A DNA stretch of 64,000 nt from Streptomyces fradiae ATCC 10745 = DSM 40063 (GTDB lineage: Bacteria; Actinomycetota; Actinomycetes; Streptomycetales; Streptomycetaceae). A program made the translations under genes and the position numbers. Shown here in pieces: positions 60,771 through 64,000 of this stretch. The notes under the pieces are model-generated. The model ran no database searches. It saw only the letters and a list, made by a program, of their open reading frames with translations, and was not told where the DNA came from. Each line of letters begins with the position of its first letter. Position 1 is the first letter of the stretch. The stretch covers positions 4,008,501 through 4,072,500 of the forward strand of contig NZ_CP023696.1 in assembly GCF_008704425.1 (NCBI RefSeq), given 5' to 3'.

Positions 60771-61151
60771 ATGACGAACGTGTCAGACACTGAAGGGACA
60801 ACCATGGAAGCCAGGGCCCAGGCGCGGTACATCCGCGTCACGCCCATGAAGGCCCGCCGCGTGGTGGACCTCATCCGTGGCATGGACGCCACGGAGGCTC
60901 AGGCGGTCCTGCGTTTCGCCCCGCAGGCCGCGAGCGTGCCGGTCAAGAAGGTGCTGGACAGCGCCATCGCGAACGCCGCGCACAACTACGACCACACGGA
61001 CGCCTCGTCGCTGTTCATCAGCGAGGCGTTTGTGGACGAGGGTCCGACCCTGAAGCGGTTCCGGCCGCGCGCCCAGGGCCGCGCCTACCGGATCCGTAAG
61101 CGGACCAGCCACATCACCGTGGTCGTCAGCAGCAAGGAAGGAACCCGGTAA
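60771..61151 (+). CDS. rplV: Large ribosomal subunit protein L22
   Basis: 126 aa from ATG 60771 (GGGGTGAAAG upstream), or 115 aa from ATG 60804 (GAAGGGA upstream), which begins MEARAQARYIRVTPMKARRV at the conserved core. Both starts have a ribosome site. The extended beta-hairpin reaching the exit tunnel is present. Confidence 0.96.
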   Translation: MTNVSDTEGTTMEARAQARYIRVTPMKARRVVDLIRGMDATEAQAVLRFAPQAASVPVKKVLDSAIANAAHNYDHTDASSLFISEAFVDEGPTLKRFRPRAQGRAYRIRKRTSHITVVVSSKEGTR

Positions 61152-61978
61152 TGGGCCAGAAGGTAAACCCGCACGGGTTCCGGCTCGGCATCACCACCGA
61201 CTTCAAGTCGCGCTGGTACGCCGACAAGCTGTACAAGGACTACGTCAAGGAAGACGTCGCCATCCGTCGGATGATGACGTCCGGCATGGAGCGCGCCGGC
61301 ATCTCCAAGGTCGAGATCGAGCGCACCCGTGACCGCGTCCGCGTGGACATCCACACGGCGCGTCCGGGCATCGTCATCGGCCGCCGTGGCGCCGAGGCCG
61401 ACCGCATCCGCGGCGACCTCGAGAAGCTCACCGGCAAGCAGGTCCAGCTGAACATCCTCGAGGTCAAGAACCCCGAGGTCGACGCCCAGCTCGTGGCCCA
61501 GGCCGTTGCCGAGCAGCTGTCCTCCCGCGTCTCCTTCCGCCGCGCCATGCGCAAGAGCATGCAGTCGGCGATGAAGGCGGGCGCCAAGGGCATCAAGATC
61601 CAGTGCGGTGGCCGCCTCGGCGGCGCCGAGATGTCCCGCTCGGAGTTCTACCGCGAGGGCCGTGTGCCGCTGCACACGCTCCGCGCGAACGTCGAGTACG
61701 GCTTCTTCGAGGCCAAGACCACCTTCGGCCGCATCGGCGTGAAGGTCTGGATCTACAAGGGCGACGTCAAGAACATCGCCGAGGTTCGCGCCGAGAACGC
61801 CGCAGCCCGCGCCGGCAACCGCCCGGCCCGTGGCGGTGCCGACCGCCCGGCCCGCGGTGGCCGCGGTGGCGAGCGTGGCGGTCGCGGCCGCAAGCCGCAG
61901 CAGAACGCCGCTGCCGAGGCCCCCAAGGCCGAGGCCGCTGCCGCTGCTCCGGCTGAGAGCACCGGAACGGAGGCCTGA
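61151..61978 (+). CDS. rpsC: Small ribosomal subunit protein S3
   Basis: 275 aa; ATG overlaps the rplV stop. KH domain with GIVIGRRGAEADRIRGDLEK. The C-terminal 60 residues are an RGG-rich and Ala-rich extension (GGRGGERGGRGRKPQQ) typical of actinobacterial S3. Confidence 0.98.
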   Translation: MGQKVNPHGFRLGITTDFKSRWYADKLYKDYVKEDVAIRRMMTSGMERAGISKVEIERTRDRVRVDIHTARPGIVIGRRGAEADRIRGDLEKLTGKQVQLNILEVKNPEVDAQLVAQAVAEQLSSRVSFRRAMRKSMQSAMKAGAKGIKIQCGGRLGGAEMSRSEFYREGRVPLHTLRANVEYGFFEAKTTFGRIGVKVWIYKGDVKNIAEVRAENAAARAGNRPARGGADRPARGGRGGERGGRGRKPQQNAAAEAPKAEAAAAAPAESTGTEA

Positions 61979-61983
61979 CCGAA

Positions 61984-62403
61984 ATGCTGATCCCCCGTAG
62001 GGTCAAGCACCGCAAGCAGCACCACCCGAAGCGCAGCGGTATGTCCAAGGGTGGTACGCAGGTTGCGTTCGGCGAGTACGGCATCCAGGCCCTGACTCCG
62101 GCGTACGTGACCAACCGCCAGATCGAGGCGGCTCGTATCGCGATGACCCGCCACATCAAGCGTGGCGGCAAGGTCTGGATCAACATCTACCCGGACCGCC
62201 CGCTGACCAAGAAGCCCGCCGAGACCCGCATGGGTTCCGGTAAGGGTTCCCCGGAGTGGTGGGTCGCGAACGTCAAGCCCGGTCGGGTGATGTTCGAGCT
62301 GTCCTACCCGAACGAGAAGATTGCGCGTGAGGCGCTTACCCGCGCTGCTCACAAGCTTCCGATGAAGTGCCGGATCGTTCGGCGCGAGGCAGGTGAGGCG
62401 TGA
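61984..62403 (+). CDS. rplP: Large ribosomal subunit protein L16
   Basis: 139 aa (MLIPRRVKHRKQHHPKRSGM). Organises the A site of the 50S subunit; normal length. Confidence 0.98.
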   Translation: MLIPRRVKHRKQHHPKRSGMSKGGTQVAFGEYGIQALTPAYVTNRQIEAARIAMTRHIKRGGKVWINIYPDRPLTKKPAETRMGSGKGSPEWWVANVKPGRVMFELSYPNEKIAREALTRAAHKLPMKCRIVRREAGEA

Positions 62404-62627
62404 TGTCGGCCGGTACCAAGGCGTCCGAGCTGCGCGAGCTGAGCAACGAGGAGCTTGTCGGCAAGCTCCGCGAGGCCAAGGAAGAGCTGTTCAACCTCCG
62501 CTTCCAGGCGGCGACCGGGCAGCTCGAGAACCACGGCCGGCTGAAGGCCGTCCGCAAGGACATCGCCCGGATCTACACCCTCATGCGTGAGCGTGAGCTC
62601 GGCATCGAGACGGTGGAGAGCGCCTGA
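62403..62627 (+). CDS. rpmC: Large ribosomal subunit protein L29
   Basis: 74 aa from ATG 62403, overlapping the rplP stop (TGATG). ELSNEELVGKLREAKEELFN helices. The GTG three bases upstream was rejected. Confidence 0.97.
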   Translation: MSAGTKASELRELSNEELVGKLREAKEELFNLRFQAATGQLENHGRLKAVRKDIARIYTLMRERELGIETVESA

Positions 62628-62911
62628 TGAGCGAGAACAACGTGACTGAGAAGACTGAAGCGCGCGGCTTCCGCAAGACCCGCGAGGGTTACGTCGTCAG
62701 CGACAAGATGGACAAGACCGTCGTCGTCGCCGTCGAGGACCGCGTCAAGCACGCCCTGTACGGCAAGGTCATCCGCCGTACGAACAAGCTCAAGGCGCAC
62801 GACGAGCAGAACGCCGCGGGTGTCGGCGACCGCGTCCTCCTCATGGAGACCCGGCCGCTGTCCGCGACGAAGCGCTGGCGCGTCGTCGAGATCCTCGAGA
62901 AGGCCAAGTAA
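62627..62911 (+). CDS. rpsQ: Small ribosomal subunit protein S17
   Basis: 94 aa; ATG overlaps the rpmC stop. REGYVVSDKMDKTVVVAVED core. Last gene of the S10 group proper. Confidence 0.97.
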   Translation: MSENNVTEKTEARGFRKTREGYVVSDKMDKTVVVAVEDRVKHALYGKVIRRTNKLKAHDEQNAAGVGDRVLLMETRPLSATKRWRVVEILEKAK

Positions 62912-62952
62912 GCACTTGAAGGGGTAACCCTTCAGGTTCGTTCCGCCAGGCT

Positions 62953-62983
62953 CGGCGCCCCGTGGGTTCGCCCACGGGCGCCG
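62953..62983 (+). promoter_or_regulatory. Hairpin at the S10/spc boundary
   Basis: CGGCGCCCCGTGGG (62953-62966), loop TTCG, CCCACGGGCGCCG (62971-62983): a 13 bp stem with one bulged C and a UUCG loop in the 100 base gap before rplN. A partial terminator or processing site between the two operons. Confidence 0.65.
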
Positions 62984-63011
62984 GGAACCGGCAGACAATC
63001 AGGAGATAGAC

Positions 63012-63380
63012 GTGATCCAGCAGGAGTCGCGACTGCGTGTCGCCGACAACACTGGTGCGAAGGAGATCCTTTGCATCCGTGTGCTCGGTGGCTCCGGTCG
63101 CCGCTACGCGGGCATCGGTGACGTCATCGTCGCCACCGTCAAGGACGCGATCCCCGGTGGCAACGTGAAGAAGGGTGACGTCGTCAAGGCGGTCATCGTT
63201 CGCACCGTCAAGGAGCGCCGCCGCCAGGACGGCTCGTACATCCGCTTCGACGAGAACGCCGCCGTCATTCTGAAGAACGACGGCGACCCTCGCGGCACCC
63301 GTATCTTCGGCCCGGTCGGCCGTGAGCTGCGCGAGAAGAAGTTCATGAAGATCATCTCGCTCGCGCCGGAGGTGCTGTAA
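63012..63380 (+). CDS. rplN: Large ribosomal subunit protein L14
   Basis: 122 aa from GTG 63012 behind AGGAGA. MIQQESRLRVADNTGAKEIL signature. First gene of the spc-type group. Confidence 0.98.
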   Translation: MIQQESRLRVADNTGAKEILCIRVLGGSGRRYAGIGDVIVATVKDAIPGGNVKKGDVVKAVIVRTVKERRRQDGSYIRFDENAAVILKNDGDPRGTRIFGPVGRELREKKFMKIISLAPEVL

Positions 63381-63382
63381 GC

Positions 63383-63706
63383 ATGAAGATCAAGAAGGGT
63401 GACCTGGTCCAGGTCATCACCGGCAAGGACAAGGGCAAGCAGGGCAAGGTCATCGCGGCCTTCCCCCGTGAGGACCGCGTCCTGGTCGAGGGTGTCAACC
63501 GGGTCAAGAAGCACACCAAGGCGAACCAGCCGGGCCGCGCCTCGCAGGCCGGCGGCATCGTCACGGTCGAAGCCCCCATCCACGTGAGCAACGTTCAGCT
63601 CGTCGTGGAGAAGGACGGCAACAAGGTCGTGACCCGCGTCGGTTACCGCTTCGACGAGAACGGCAACAAGATCCGCGTTGCCAAGCGGACGGGTGAGGAC
63701 ATCTGA
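63383..63706 (+). CDS. rplX: Large ribosomal subunit protein L24
   Basis: 107 aa (KIKKGDLVQVITGKDKGKQG, a KOW motif). Initiates 50S assembly; 2 bases after rplN. Confidence 0.98.
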   Translation: MKIKKGDLVQVITGKDKGKQGKVIAAFPREDRVLVEGVNRVKKHTKANQPGRASQAGGIVTVEAPIHVSNVQLVVEKDGNKVVTRVGYRFDENGNKIRVAKRTGEDI

Positions 63707-64000
63707 TGGCTACCACCACGACCCCGCGTCTCAAGACGAAGTACCGCGAGGAGATCGTCGGCAAGCTGCGTGACGAGTTCAGCTACGAGAACGTCATGCA
63801 GGTTCCGGGCCTCGTCAAGATCGTGGTCAACATGGGTGTGGGCGACGCCGCCCGCGACTCCAAGCTGATCGAGGGCGCCATCCGCGACCTCACCACGATC
63901 ACCGGTCAGAAGCCGGCCGTCACCAAGGCCCGCAAGTCCATCGCGCAGTTCAAGCTGCGCGAGGGTCAGCCGATCGGTGCCCACGTCACGCTCCGTGGCG
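63706..64000 (+). CDS. rplE: Large ribosomal subunit protein L5 (3' end outside window)
   Basis: First 98 residues only; ATG overlaps the rplX stop. VPGLVKIVVNMGVGDAARDS and TGQKPAVTKARKSIAQFKLR are diagnostic. Binds 5S rRNA. Confidence 0.97.
   Translation, partial: MATTTTPRLKTKYREEIVGKLRDEFSYENVMQVPGLVKIVVNMGVGDAARDSKLIEGAIRDLTTITGQKPAVTKARKSIAQFKLREGQPIGAHVTLRG

Overview
The window comes from a very GC-rich actinomycete, almost certainly Streptomyces or a close relative. The evidence is the str and S10/spc ribosomal gene order, a WhiB-type protein, the ATP-binding/XRE-DUF5753/DUF397 trio, GTG and TTG starts, and DUF397, HTTM and DUF5819 families typical of the genus. It begins inside rpoB and ends inside rplE.

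Layout. (1) 1-7.1 kb: rpoB (5' end missing) and rpoC, closed by a terminator. (2) 7.2-25.6 kb: an island between rpoC and rpsL. It is a non-contractile (siphovirus-type) tail cluster read leftwards: tail terminator, tube protein, assembly chaperones joined by a -1 frameshift, a long charged helix protein, two short tape-measure paralogues, Dit-like protein, baseplate proteins, receptor-binding fibre, amidase endolysin, holin and XhlA-like protein. A control block at its right end holds an XRE regulator, a WhiB-like protein, a zinc-binding protein, a small HTH protein and two related accessory proteins. I see no head, portal, terminase, integrase or replication gene. The best reading is a resident F-type tailocin, released by lysis, with a LexA-like SOS box and a shared promoter motif linking the control genes to the tail operon. 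(3) 25.9-30.6 kb: rpsL-rpsG-fusA-tuf. (4) 30.9-45 kb: ordinary accessory genes, including a PIG-L lipoprotein, a MarR regulator behind a SoxR-like palindrome, a two-gene RNA repair operon, a flavin monooxygenase with a divergent GntR-TetR regulator, an HTH protein, the ATPase/XRE/DUF397 trio and an MmpS-like lipoprotein.

(5) 45.1-52.9 kb: a decayed nuclease-like gene split from its ribosome binding site by a complete 6.6 kb Tn3-family transposon. The transposon has 38 bp inverted repeats, an AGGTC target duplication, a tyrosine recombinase with its recombination site, and cargo consisting of a cis-prenyltransferase and a PadR-methyltransferase fusion. (6) 53.2-57.1 kb: an HTTM/DUF5819 membrane pair, a secreted protein and a membrane-anchored protein. 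(7) 57.2-64 kb: the S10 operon (rpsJ to rpsQ) and the start of the spc operon (rplN, rplX, rplE). A hairpin element is shared between the leaders of rpsL and rpsJ.

All functions are inferred by reading motifs and gene order; no database search was run. Starts were chosen from Shine-Dalgarno position and family length, and alternatives are noted.
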